This document shows, piece by piece, positions 11,691 through 22,247 of a stretch of 64,000 nucleotides of DNA. This DNA comes from Piezodorus guildinii (taxonomy: Eukaryota; Arthropoda; Insecta; Hemiptera; Pentatomidae), in contig CM041292.1 of assembly GCA_023052935.1 (NCBI GenBank), positions 174,468,900 through 174,532,899 on the forward strand. The letters are read 5' to 3'. Numbering within the stretch: the first letter of the stretch is position 1; every line of letters begins with the position of its first letter. The position numbers and the translations under genes are program-made. The notes below the pieces were generated by a model. That model saw only the letters and a list, made by a program, of their open reading frames with translations. It was not told the origin of the DNA and made no database searches.

Positions 11691-13126
11691 GTACTGGAGG
11701 TGTTTGTGATTATCCTAGAGGCAAAGGAATGGGAGGATCAAGTACAACAAATGCAATGATGTATGTAAGAGGTAATAGAGCCGATTTTGATGAGTGGGAA
11801 AGTGCAGGAAACCCAGGATGGGGATATCGAAGTGTACTACCTTATTTCCTTCGATCGGAGAATGTAACTGCACCTGAGCTCCAAAGATCGCCCTTTCATA
11901 GCACCCAAGGCCCATTGTCTGTTGGCTATGCTAGGTACAAATCTAGGTTCAGGGATGATTTGATAAATGCAGGAAAAGACTTTGGATTGGCTGAACGAGA
12001 TTACAATGGAATAAATCAAAATGGAATAGGTGTGACACAGCTTACTGTAGATGGACCAAACCGATGCAGTACTTCTAAGGCATTTCTTAATCCAATCAGA
12101 AATAGAAAAAATTTGTACATCTTCAAAAACTCCCATGCAACAAAAGTTTTAATTAACAGATTCACCAAAAAAGCTATAGGTGTAGAGTTCGTTCATAAAG
12201 GGAGAAGACGTCGTGTATTTGCAGTTAAAGAAATAATTTTATCCGCTGGTGCCATAAATACACCCCAATTATTAATGCTTTCTGGAGTAGGTCCCAGAAG
12301 ACATTTAGAAGAAAATAATATTTCTGTTATAGCTGATCTTCCAGTAGGGAAAAATCTTCAAGATCACAATTTATTGGGAATACAATTTCTGGTCAATGAA
12401 CAAGTGAATATCATCAATTCCACATTTTTGAATTCTTCAGCAATTTTAGAATACGCAAAAAATAAATCAGGAATTCTCACAACAAATGGCATAGATGCAC
12501 TGGCATTTTTTAACTTGCAAAAAAGTGATTCCTTACCACCTGAAATTCAGTTTCATTTAACAACTTTAACTCCAAATCGAGATAACCTTCCCATTGTAGT
12601 TATTGGATTGACATTGCTAGATCCAGAGAGTAGAGGTTTTGTTAAACTTAATTCGCCTGATCCTTTTGATAAACCTTTAATTCACCCTAATTATTATGGA
12701 AGAAAAAATGATTTTAAGAGGACTGTAGCAGGAGTTAAAGAAGCTATTAATTTTATGAGCACTAATGCTCTAAAAAGATACAATCCACAATTAGTCACTA
12801 GAACTGTTCCCACATGTGCTCCCCTAATCAATATTAGCTTAGATACTTATCTAGATTGCTACATACAATACCACACAAGAACAATCTATCATCCAATCGG
12901 GACTGCAAAAATGGGTCCAGTATCAGACAAAACCACAGTAGTTGATCCTGAATTGCAAGTCCATGGAATATCACATTTACGAGTTATTGATGCATCTGTA
13001 ATGCCCAAAATAACTCGTGGAAACACAAATGCTCCAGTGATAATGATTGGAGAAAAGGGAGCTGATTTAATTAAAAAGAAATATGGTACTAGCCTCATGT
13101 CTTTACTGTTATCTTGGGTTCGGTAG
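11691..13126 (+). CDS. GMC oxidoreductase, terminal exon
   Basis: The exon begins at the acceptor TTTTCTAG and continues the serine codon from 8387. It encodes about 478 residues to a TAG stop. It opens with CDYPRGKGMGGSSTTNAMMY, the GMC signature 1 region (RGKxLGGSSxxNxMxYxRG). It contains EIILSAGAINTPQLLMLSGV with signature 2 (GAxxTPxLLxxSGVGP). It ends with the active-site block TIYHPIGTAKMGP (catalytic His) and RGNTNAPVIMIGEKGADLIK, with Asn as the second active-site residue. Insect relatives are FAD-dependent, usually secreted or lysosomal dehydrogenases acting on glucose, ecdysone or defensive metabolites; the substrate cannot be read from sequence. A polyadenylation signal lies at 13218. 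With the exon at 8217 about 535 residues are covered; family members are usually about 600-650, so the N-terminus is missing. Confidence 0.93.
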
Positions 13127-13217
13127 CAAAATTAAATGATGCAAAAGATTCAAGAAGTAACTTCATAGCCATCATTCCAGTAAAAAAACAAAAGTAATAA
13201 TGGAAGCATCTTGTATA

Positions 13218-13223
13218 AAATAA
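13218..13223 (+). promoter_or_regulatory. Putative poly(A) signal of the GMC gene
   Basis: AATAAA lies 92 bp after the stop codon of the terminal exon, the only canonical hexamer in that 3' region. Inferred by position. Confidence 0.5.
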
Positions 13224-13538
13224 AACTGTTTTTGAATGTGAAAATAATGTTCTTTTCATTAAGAGTTGTAGTACTAAAGATGAAATCATCTGATATGTTT
13301 TTATAAATAGGTTTATTATAAATATCTCTTTTTTCATTAGTAATAAATTTCAAATTCTAATGAAAAATAAAATTTCTACCATATAGTGTATAGTTGAGCT
13401 TCAGGAGCACTTTATTTCCATCTTTATATTTATATTCCATTTTTTAAGTTGGTCGGCTGAAAGAGTTATTCCAAGAATAATTCTTTTCTCAAAACTCATC
13501 CATTGTTACTAACATCTTAGTAAACTGTTATGATTAAT

Positions 13539-13642
13539 TGGAAGGAATTAGTCCGAGTGGCGGTCATTAAATGAAACAACTAAGTAGTTTCAACTATTTA
13601 GTTGTTTCATTTAATGACCGCCATCCAGAATAATTCCTTCCA
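13539..13642. repeat. Short near-perfect palindrome (GGTGG-type MITE)
   Basis: GGAAGGAATTAGTCCGAGTG, GCGGTCATTAAATGAAACAA and the mirror TTGTTTCATTTAATGACCGC, then ATTCCTTCC, with almost no loop. The right arm and the sequence after it (TCTCAACGGTCAACTAATTA) recur at 51290-51365. Confidence 0.85.
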
Positions 13643-15085
13643 GTAAATCTCAACGGTCAACTAATTACATCCACAATGTTATGATTAATAATTTTATTTT
13701 TAGAGAATGATTGTAAAAAACAAAAAGCATAGCTCAAACTCCTTTGTTCATCTCTGACACTTTTAAAAATATCAGTTCCTTGCCCCTTATCTAGTATTCT
13801 GTTGTCTTTTGGCTTTTCAGACTATCTCTATCTCGAGGAGTTTCTTAACTATCTCTTTTCCCAACAGCTTAGGAAAAATTAATCCAGAAATGTGAGAAGG
13901 GTCTATCTCAATAAGGATATCAGAGATTTGTTATTAAAACGTTACAGATACTGACACAGTTTTCAAAACTATGTTTCATATAGAACGCTGTTTATTAAAA
14001 GATGAATTTTATAATATAAATGCAATACAGAGAGAGAGAGAAAGATGGAGAGAGAGGGGAGAAGAGGAGCCAGGGAACTGTGTAAGTGTCTCCTACCTAG
14101 TACATTTTATCCTTGAGACTTCTCCAAGCTGACTCCACACTCAGCAGGGCTTGCCATGTAATAATAGAAAAATTGTTAAATTATAATAAAAATATATCAT
14201 TCAAAATAATAGTTTTTATTTTTCATTTTATTATTTTCATTTTTTGAATGGGGCTGTGAGGAACAAGCAATTATTATTTTGATCAATTCTGCTCAAATGT
14301 TCAACTTTTAATTTTTTGAGATAAATTTTTTTTAGTTCATAAGATACTTTCATGAGATATAAATACTAATTAAAAAACTATCGTATGTATAGGAAATAAA
14401 AAGTAAGTTAATTCCTAATAGTAGTATATTAAACTAGATAGAACATTTTTCTTGCAAAGATCTTATTTTGTCGAAGGGAAAGACAAATTCTTTCCTAAAA
14501 TAAATCTTCCTTCTGAAAATAAAAGCTTCCTTATACTAAAACTTTTGGAGTAGTTAAATAAAGCCAAATTTGGGGTTTCCTAATACCAAAAGTTATTAAT
14601 GTCTTTCCTTTCTGTGATAAACATCTTACTAAACTGCTTCTTCACTTTAATAAACTATCGTTAAATCTAACATTATAATATATATATATAATGTCAGATT
14701 TAATATAATTATTATATATAATTATAATATATATAATGTTACAGTATATAAATATAAACAGGTACGGATTATCAAGATCACAAGACTGATCATAGTTTTA
14801 AGATAATCTATTTAATTAACTTATTAATAAAATAAAGTTAGTTATAGTTTAGTTTATTATTATTAACATGTAAAAATAAAAAATATACAACATGAAGTCG
14901 AACATAATGTTGTGTTCAAAGAAAATTAAAAAAAAATTGTCTAGATAAGAAATAATTATATAATATGTATTAATATAGCAATAATGTTCATTGTGACTAA
15001 TACAAAATTGTCTCTAATATTTTTTATTGCTACCTCCTTCTGTAACCCATATTACTCACCATATTCCACAGCACAGTCCTTAAAA
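13643..15085. other. Intergenic, low-complexity blocks only
   Basis: A GA-rich microsatellite lies at 14028-14056, and an AT-rich hairpin around 14672-14745 has mirrored ATAATATATATATATAATG blocks. Nothing else is recognised. Confidence 0.55.
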
Positions 15086-15097
15086 TGCACATTTATG

Positions 15098-15332
15098 TTT
15101 GTTTGTTTATTTATTTAACGTCACTTTATGCTACTATGGCTAATCGGACGATGCTACAGTGGGAGTCCTAAATTTTGCCTATCCAGGTTTTATTAGGATA
15201 GGGATCTTTAACGAGTACCTGACATCGCACAGGCTCGGGGCCACCTTTTAACGTCCCTCCTCCGAAGGACGGCGTAACTAAGGATTTTTTACTCCCATTA
15301 AAAAATCCTAGGACCACCTGCGGGTTTGAACC
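15098..15332 (-). repeat. SINE-A copy with 12-bp TSD
   Basis: Minus orientation: the TTTGTTTGTTTATTTATTTA tail lies at the left and the box B-like CGGGTTTGAACC at the right end. It is 5'-truncated inside the tRNA head. It is flanked by TGCACATTTATG at 15086-15097 and 15333-15344, so this is a genuine retroinsertion. Confidence 0.92.
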
Positions 15333-15502
15333 TGCACATTTATGCTTTTAACTAGTCAGTAGCATTTTAGACAGTTATATTATAGTCTACAAGTCAATAT
15401 TATTGTATTGCCTAATCCTGAAAATAATGCTGGATTTTGAGTTTTCTTTTAAATACTACTCAATATAACAAACTGTTTATGTTTAGCATGTATAAGTGTC
15501 AA

Positions 15503-16411
15503 TCGTTAAGACTTCTGGAGGCATGTTTTGTTTAATATAGCTTTAGAATATGTCATAGAAAAGATGATGGGTACCAAGAAAGGCTTAAATATGGGTGACA
15601 AGATTCCGGTTTTGGGATATGCCGATGATTTGGTACTGCTAGGTGAAGACATTGAAACCATACAACTAAATACAAGTGTGTTAATAAATACCGGTAAAGA
15701 AATAGGACTCGAATTAAATACCGATAAGACGAAATATATGATTAGTAGCAGAAACGGTGGCGATCTTGGTGATATTAATATATCAGGGCATACTTTTGAA
15801 CTCGAAATTCAAGTATTTAGGTTCAATAATAACAAGAAAAAATGAAATCCAGGAAGAAATAAAGTCCCGGTTAAAGGTGGGAAATACGTTTTATTATTCA
15901 GTTGCTAAGTAACTTAGCTCACGGCTTCTATCTAAAAACTTAAAGGTTAGAATTTATAAAACTATTATTCTTCCAACTGTTCTTTACGTATGTGAAACGT
16001 GGCCGCTTACTTTGAAGGATGAACAACAGCTTAAGGTTTTCGAAAATAATGTACTGCGCAAAATATTTGGTCCGATGAGAGATGAGGGCACTGGGGAGTT
16101 TAGAAGGTTGCACAACGCGGAATTGCGGAACTTTTATCCTGTGAATATAATTGAGTTGATAGCGTCGTGGAGACTCAAATGGGCGAGTAAAATTGTTGGG
16201 CTCGGTGAGGAACGGATTCCGAGAAAGTTGGTATTTGCTGATCCGACTGGTAGGCGTCCGAAAGGTAGGCCGAAGCGTCGATGGGAGGATTGCGTTAAAG
16301 CTGATCTTGGGGGCTTGGGCTTGAACGGAGAACATTGGACGAGTCTGTGTAGACGGAATATGGTGGTATCGGCATCGAACCTTCGGGTTCGGTAAGCCTA
16401 TTATTATTATT
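15503..16411 (+). pseudogene. RTE-like LINE, 5'-truncated, with 15-bp TSD
   Basis: Fragments of an endonuclease/reverse-transcriptase polyprotein. 15528-15845 encodes LGYADDLVLLGEDIETIQLN with the catalytic YADD and ELNTDKTKYM. After a frameshift, 16012-16395 encodes VFENNVLRKIFGPMRDEGTG, WRLKWASKIVGLGEERIP and GRRPKGRPKRRWEDCV, the conserved C-terminal tail of arthropod RTE-type enzymes. The 3' end is a (TTA)n microsatellite, typical of LINEs that end in short tandem repeats. ATGTATAAGTGTCAA flanks it at 15488-15502 and 16412-16426, defining a 909-bp insertion. The region between the two frames (15846-16011) is in other frames, so the copy is dead. Confidence 0.88.
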
Positions 16412-16499
16412 ATGTATAAGTGTCAACATTGGGAAAGTACAGAATTGGGAAGGTAGAAGGAGAAACAGCCCTACATTTCTTTAAGTCTCCAAATAAAAA

Positions 16500-16832
16500 A
16501 AAATATGATGGTTACCGTTTGATGGGCTTCATTTGTTTTGATATGCAATAGGTTCTAAAATCCTGAAGAAACCATCAATGGCGAATCGTATTGTAACCAA
16601 ATTAATGCAATACATTAGAAATTGGCAATAATAAAAACATCTTTGGTCAATGGAGCTCGTTTTGTTGCATTTTGAAAAAGGAACAGCCACATGTCTTGTT
16701 GTGACGTTACATAATCTGTTGGAGCTTCATTATGAAACTCGGCCAAATCTGCCCGATTCTCCGGACCTTTTTTCTATGAATTATCTTTTTTTTTTAGACA
16801 CCAAGACCACAGCTTACGTGACAAAAATTTAA
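16500..16832 (+). pseudogene. mariner transposase relic, C-terminal part
   Basis: Reading + strand frames from 16505: NPEETINGESYCNQINAIH, then KLAIIKTSLVN, then (16650 on) LLHFEKGTATCLVVTLHNLL, ELHYETRPNLPDSPDLFS and NYLFFLDT. These match in order the C-terminal mariner segments NPGETITxxxYCxQLxxMH, PALVN, LLHDNARPH, LxELGYE and PPYSPDLSPxDYHFF. The catalytic third Asp (in HDNARPH) is lost, and frameshifts and stops are present. No inverted terminal repeats were recognised around it. Confidence 0.8.
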
Positions 16833-17396
16833 TTGACAAATGGAATTAAGAAAAACTATTTTGGAGTTTATCAATTCTAACATTTGTAAATATTTCTTTT
16901 TAAACCAAAATCCTACATTATTTTCCAGATGATCCAATATTTTAAGTCACCCTATCATTTCAAGCTCTTTCTGAAGTTTAAATAAGTTATAAATGGTAAA
17001 AATGTAACTGACCATATAATTAACAGAAAGATAAGTTTATTTGAGGTACAATGAATGAAGAGAAACACACGAATACGAAAATTCATGTTAATATGTGCCG
17101 ATGATCTGGTCTAACTTGTTAGTTTCGAGACTAAGAAAAAACACGATACATAGCTACTAAGAAAAAGAAAAAAACAGCAAACTAAGAAGATAATATAAAT
17201 AAAATTAGTTAACGAACAATAGAATATAAGAAGATAATAATTATACAATGTGTTAACGAACAATAGAATATAAAAAATCAGGACGAAACTGTAACAAGAT
17301 TAGTATGAGAAAACAAAAAATATATTGATCAACACAAGATTCATAATTTAATAGTGTTGAAGATGTATGTAATGGAGGTCGACTGTTGAAATTATT
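16833..17396. other. Non-coding, nothing recognised
   Basis: AT-rich sequence between the mariner relic and the minisatellite element. There is a local repeat of TTAACGAACAATAGAATAT at 17208 and 17254. Confidence 0.5.
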
Positions 17397-17738
17397 ATAG
17401 GTAGAAATAATCGGGAATCAGTCGTATCAAACAAAATAAGACTCTACTAAGGCTCAGTCGTATGAAACAAAATAAGGCTCTACTAAGACTGAGTCGTATC
17501 AAACAAAATAAGACTCTACTAAGACTGAGTCGTATCAAACAAAATAAGACTACTAAGACTGATTCGTATCAAACAAAATAAGACTACTAAGACTGATTCG
17601 TATCAAACAAAATAAGACTACTAAGACTGAGTCGTATCAAACAAAATAAGACTACTAAGACTGATTCGTATCAAACAAAAAGACTCGGCTAAGACTGAGT
17701 CGTGCTAACACGACTGACTCCCGATTATTTCTACCTAT
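17397..17738. repeat. Minisatellite enclosed by inverted repeats
   Basis: Eight or nine tandem units of 34-36 bp (core TCGTATCAAACAAAATAAGA then CTACTAAGACTG) fill the interior. The ends are mirror images: ATAGGTAGAAATAATCGGGA at the left and TCCCGATTATTTCTACCTAT at the right, continuing into CAGTCGT/ACGACTG. The array is therefore the payload of an inverted-repeat unit. Confidence 0.85.
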
Positions 17739-17900
17739 GATATATTAATGGTGGTTATTAAAGCAATTTTTAAGAAACATATAAACCGCAGGCACTAATA
17801 AAAATCCAACGGCACATTAACAACCAACTTCATTGTTGTATATTTTATATTTGATAACATGTAAATTTGTGACGTTGAAGTTGAATTCGACAGGGATCTC

Positions 17901-17936
<36 letters not shown>

Positions 17937-18550
17937 ATATTGAATGACGGAACTATAAAATAGCAAGAAAAAGTATATAAATATATTTTAAGTGAATATT
18001 TTCCTTTTTTCTTTAAAACGATAACAAGATCATAAAGGTTTCGCTTTGAAGGAACAAAATTTATCCTTAAACTTGAGGCTGGCGTGAAGTAAATAGTGTA
18101 ATTTTTTTGCTTCCAAGGTTACATTTAATTTAAAGCAAAATAAAAATCGTTATTGATATGAGACTGATACATTTGAGAAAAAAAAAAAACTTCAGTTTCA
18201 TGTTAAAAAAGCTTCTCCTAGTCATGTAATAGTTTGCATTATGCTTTTCTTCGAAATATATAGATTATCTTCCTAACTTTTAAAATTTTGTTTTAACTTT
18301 ATTTTTACTACGATCAACGTAAATATTGTACCATTCGTTGATTCGCTTTCTTGGATATGGGATGAGTTTTGATTGCAGGTTGTTTAGGAGCCATTAGTTC
18401 AAAATGTTCTCCAAAGTAAAATAATCTCTTTGGATCTAACAACGTTGTAAACATGTGACTACAGTAGTGTTTGAAGAAGTGTTACTTGTGTTAGACCTTT
18501 TATAAGTAAAACAGGTTTTATTGTTTTAGCTGTTTAATTTATTTTCTGAT
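17739..18550. other. Upstream region of IMP4
   Basis: Contains an A-run of about 31 bp at 17902-17932, probably the tail of an eroded retroinsertion. The 5' UTR and promoter of IMP4 should lie within the last few hundred bases, but I see no clear TATA box or initiator. Confidence 0.4.
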
Positions 18551-19291
18551 ATGTTACGAAGGCAGGCAAGACTTCGGAGGGAGTATCTTTATCGTAAAGC
18601 GATCGAAGATAAAAAGAAAGCCATCCAAGATAAAAAGGATAGAATAAAAAAAAGTCTCGAATCTGGAACTCTTATTGACACTAATTTGAGAAAGCAGGCC
18701 TTAACTCTGGTGGATAATTTGCAATGGGAAGACGAAGGTCCGAAATTGGCAGCTGCTATAGGTACTGAAGAAGGAGGAACTTGTGCAAGTCACGAAGATG
18801 ATGAGTACAGGTGGGCTGGGTGTTTTGATCCAAAAATTATGATTACAACTTCAAGAGATCCTTCATCCAGGCTGAAGATGTTTGCAAAAGAAGTTAGACT
18901 AATATTTCCTAATGCTCAAAGGATGAATAGGGGTAATTATGAAATGAAACAACTGATACATGCCTGTCGTGCCAACAATGTTACAGATTTTATAGTTCTA
19001 CATGAACATAGAGGCGTTCCAGACAATATGGTAATTTGTCATCTTCCTTACGGACCAACGGCATATTTCAATATTTCTGATGTTACAATGAGGCATGATA
19101 TTCCTAATATTGGAACTGTTTCTGAGCAATATCCTCATCTAATATTTCATAACTTTAAAACCAAACTCGGTCTTCGAGTAATGAACATTTTAAAATTTCT
19201 CTTTCCTGTTCCTAAAGAAGAAAGCAAGCGTGTTATAACATTTGCCAATCATGATGATTATATCGCATTTCGTCACCACACATACAAGAAG
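18551..19291 (+). CDS. IMP4: IMP4, U3 snoRNP protein, exon 1
   Basis: Encodes 247 residues beginning MLRRQARLRREYLYRKAIED, almost identical to the N-terminus of animal IMP4. Seen: DDEYRWAG (83-90), then the Brix domain with ITTSRDPSSRLKMFAKE (98-114), VLHEHRG (149-155), LPYGPTAYF (165-173), and FPVPKEES followed by KRVITFANHDDYIAFRHH. IMP4 joins MPP10 and IMP3 in the U3 snoRNP of the nucleolar SSU processome and is needed for early cleavages of pre-18S rRNA. The start is the first ATG of the conserved N-terminus. Exon 1 ends AAG|GTATAA after ...HHTYKK. Around residues 64-80 there is an alanine/glycine-rich stretch (KLAAAIGTEEGG) that makes the linker before the Brix domain longer than in vertebrates. 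Confidence 0.96.
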
Positions 19292-20935
19292 GTATAACTT
19301 TAGTTTCCTAATATTTTCTGCTTCTATTTGTGCTGCTTTAGCTTGATTTGATTTCTTCCAAGTTGTTTTTATTAGTTAGACAATCTAAATTAACTCTGAA
19401 CCAGTAATTATACAGTTTTAATGTCATTTAAGAAAAGAAAAAATTAACATTTGAAAATAATGCCAAGACGATATTTATATATGGGTTCAGACCATTATTA
19501 TGTTATTTAGATTTTGATAAATTCTTCTTCTTCTTTTTGATGATTTCTTCCAAAGAGTGAAATGTATACAATTATAATCAGTATTCCATTGAGATATGTT
19601 TTTTTAGAGGTTATCAATTATTAAGGTATTATAGATATTATGGTTAATGATACATTTAATATTTTTTTAGTTGGGTATTACTATAGCTGAACCCTGCGTC
19701 ATAAGCTCACTGCGTTGCTATTGTTTTAAACCAGGTCATCTCCCTTGTCTTATGTTTGTTATTATAATGTATTCTCAGTATTTAAATTGATTATTATTGG
19801 AATTTAAAAAATTGGGAGGAATGTAATAATATAGGGTAAATTAGCTAGTAAGATTGAAAATTTGTAATTGAAGTAGTATTAATTAAAACTACTGAAAGTT
19901 CCCAAATTCTACAGAAAAATATTGATTTGAGGGTTGCTTTCCTTTCAAGCGTGCATGTTTCAATTATATCCTGGCTTGGATCAGTTTTAGTCCCTTTTCC
20001 ACTTCAAACAATTTGAATCTTTTGTAAAAGCCCTTCTGATTCTCTAGAGATCCAAAAGGAATTTATCACTACTTAAGAATTTCTTCAGGTTAAAATTCCA
20101 GTAATTTCTTCAGTTTTTATTATTTCATTTTTTAGATGCTGCAGTATGTGAAAGGTAAAGGCTTCATAATCACATAGAATGTGTTCTGCCTTTTCATCTT
20201 CTAGACCTGTGTCTGTCTGTACAACTGGTGGAATTTTCTTCTAATTTAATCTTTTCAAGATGATATTTTAATAGACCAGTGTAAGGAGACTTATCCCTCT
20301 ACTCTTTTTTTGCTGGGTTTTAGGTTTCAGTTTGTTTTATTCCTCTTCACCCAGGAGTATATTTCTCTTCTCATTAATTTAATTGCCAGCCTACAGCCGT
20401 GCTGCAGTAAGGCTCTTGACAGATAAACTTAGTTTCCAAGTCCTCTCTTACTAATACATCGTCTCCTCTATTTTCCTTGATTCTTTCATGTTCTGCAGTC
20501 GACATTAGGAGGTCTAAACTAGCTGTAATGTAATCAGTTGCAGTGGTTAAAATAATCCTAATGAATACAATTTTAATAGTTAAATATTTACAACATTGGT
20601 AACCAGTAGTGATGCAATAGATCAGTAGTGTACTAATAGCAAGGACCAACCTTTAGATACTACAGATAGTGTGGAGAGTGTGGCCATAAGGTTACTTTTT
20701 TTTAATATAAATTCATATAACAATGAAAACATTTTTTTTTCTTCTTTTTTCACAGTTAACAATTTTTTTATTTGTTTGTGATAATAAGTCATATTAATCC
20801 TGTTAACTGCTTTATTATATCTTCATTTTTAAATTTCAACTAACTGGCATAGAATATTGGACATTCATGACCACTTTTAAATGTAATTTTACTATTGTCT
20901 ATGTTATTTAATTAATTTTATTTTCATAATTACAG
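19292..20935 (+). other. Intron of IMP4
   Basis: A 1,644-bp intron from GTATAA to TTACAG. It is in phase 0 between KK and VDGGN. AT-rich; no nested gene or named repeat recognised. Confidence 0.9.
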
Positions 20936-21136
20936 GTAGATGGTGGTAATATTGAATTAAATGAAGTAGGACCAAGATTTCTTCTTAAGCTATACGAAAT
21001 AAAACTAGGTACCTTAGATACAATAGAAACAGCCAACCCTGAATGGGTTCTCAGACCATACATGAATACAGCTGCCAAGAGACGATTTTTATCTGAAGAA
21101 GATGGTTGGGCTCAAGATGAAATTATTGATAAATAA
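20936..21136 (+). CDS. IMP4: IMP4, exon 2 (C-terminus)
   Basis: After the acceptor TTACAG this exon encodes VDGGNIELNEVGPRFLLKLY, EIKLGTLDTIETANPEWVLR, PYMNTAAKRRFLSEEDGW and ends AQDEIIDK with TAA. The ELxEVGPRFxLKLYxIxLGT block is the invariant C-terminal end of the IMP4 Brix domain, and PYxNTAxKRxFLS is its usual tail. The spliced protein is 313 residues; vertebrate and yeast orthologues are about 290. The last ten residues after FLSEED extend beyond the vertebrate end. Confidence 0.95.
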   Translation, partial: VDGGNIELNEVGPRFLLKLYEIKLGTLDTIETANPEWVLRPYMNTAAKRRFLSEEDGWAQDEIIDK

Positions 21137-21184
21137 TATAATTTCAATATTGTTAATTGAAAAATTATTTTTAAATATTTTGTA

Positions 21185-21190
21185 AATAAA
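21185..21190 (+). promoter_or_regulatory. Putative poly(A) signal of IMP4
   Basis: AATAAA lies 49 bp after the IMP4 stop codon. Confidence 0.6.
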
Positions 21191-21232
21191 TATATCTGTT
21201 TTTTAAAAAATGTTTTATTTATTTTTATTTAT

Positions 21233-21789
21233 CTTTTAAAAGGAGAATCGAGTCAAAAATGGAGGTTTTCTTCCATTTTGATCCGTATCCTGGTTACAAT
21301 AAATGTCAATTGTTAAAATCCTTTCAACGAGAATGGCGACTTTAACTTAGAATGAAAAAAACAAAAATTAAAACAGTCCTTAAAATATGAAAATCGGGCA
21401 TATCCTTTGAAATAGCAAATTAGTCCTTTTCGGGCGTAACCCACCTCACCCACCCTAATATAGACAGTTAGACTTAAGTTATTTCGGACAGCTTCTTGCA
21501 TCGGGAAGAGAGTTTCTATATTAAAAAGTGTCCTTTTTAGTGTGGTAATCCTAGTTACCATTGATTTATTTCGATTCGTATCCTTTTAAAAGGAGAATCG
21601 AGTCAAAAATGGAGGTTTTCTTCCATTTTGATCCGTATCCTGGTTACAATAAATGTCAATTGTTAAGAATCCTTTCAACGAGAATGGCGACTTTAACTTA
21701 GAATGAAAAAAACAAAAATTAAAACAGTCCTTAAAATATGAAAATCGGGCATATCCTTTGAAATAGCAAATTAGTCCTTTTCGGGCGTA
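21233..21789 (+). repeat. 206-bp direct repeat pair, period 350
   Basis: The stretch from CTTTTAAAAGGAGAATCGAG to CCTTTTCGGGCGTA occurs at 21233-21438 and again at 21583-21789, nearly identical with one extra base in the second copy. The spacer (21439-21582) is unrelated. It lies just beyond the IMP4 poly(A) signal. The start of each copy is palindromic (CCTTTTAAAAGG). No coding content. Confidence 0.9.
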
Positions 21790-22247
21790 TATTTAAATGA
21801 TCTAATTTAAATATATGGCCTGTATAACTCCTTAAATGTTCCGTCTGAATACTAATGTTGAAATATTATTTTTTAAATCATTTTTATAGCATTAACAGAA
21901 TGAGAATTTGTTTATTTATTTTTAGTGCTAATTAATTTTATTATTTCATCAAAAATAACCAGTTGAGATAACCTTTCCTTTTCAGGGTAAATCATAAGAC
22001 CAAAACTAGACATATCCTCTAGAAGAAACTTACAAATAGCATTATTTTTACATTGGAACCTCCAAGTTAAAAAAAGTGGCTCTTATAATGAGCAACATAT
22101 TGAGGAAAGAGTCACCTCTTCACGTTATTCTCTTGTAAATTAGTTTGTTTTTTTCTCTAGTTTTAAACCCATCTTCACTGATTTTAAGCAAGTATTTTAA
22201 TATCATTTGTGGTTACAAGAATACTTAAAATAAGTTTATTATACTAT
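21790..22247. other. Non-coding, nothing recognised
   Basis: AT-rich intergenic sequence with no supported feature. Confidence 0.5.

Noticed and set aside
11837..12136. Minus-strand frame of 99 codons over the GMC exon
   Set aside because: Antisense shadow of a strongly supported coding exon.
17397..17738. CRISPR-like repeats of 34-36 bp
   Set aside because: Units are contiguous with no unique spacers; a minisatellite within inverted repeats.
21233..21789. Pair of short LTRs
   Set aside because: Only 144 bp lie between them, with no primer-binding site, polypurine tract, TG...CA ends or TSD visible.
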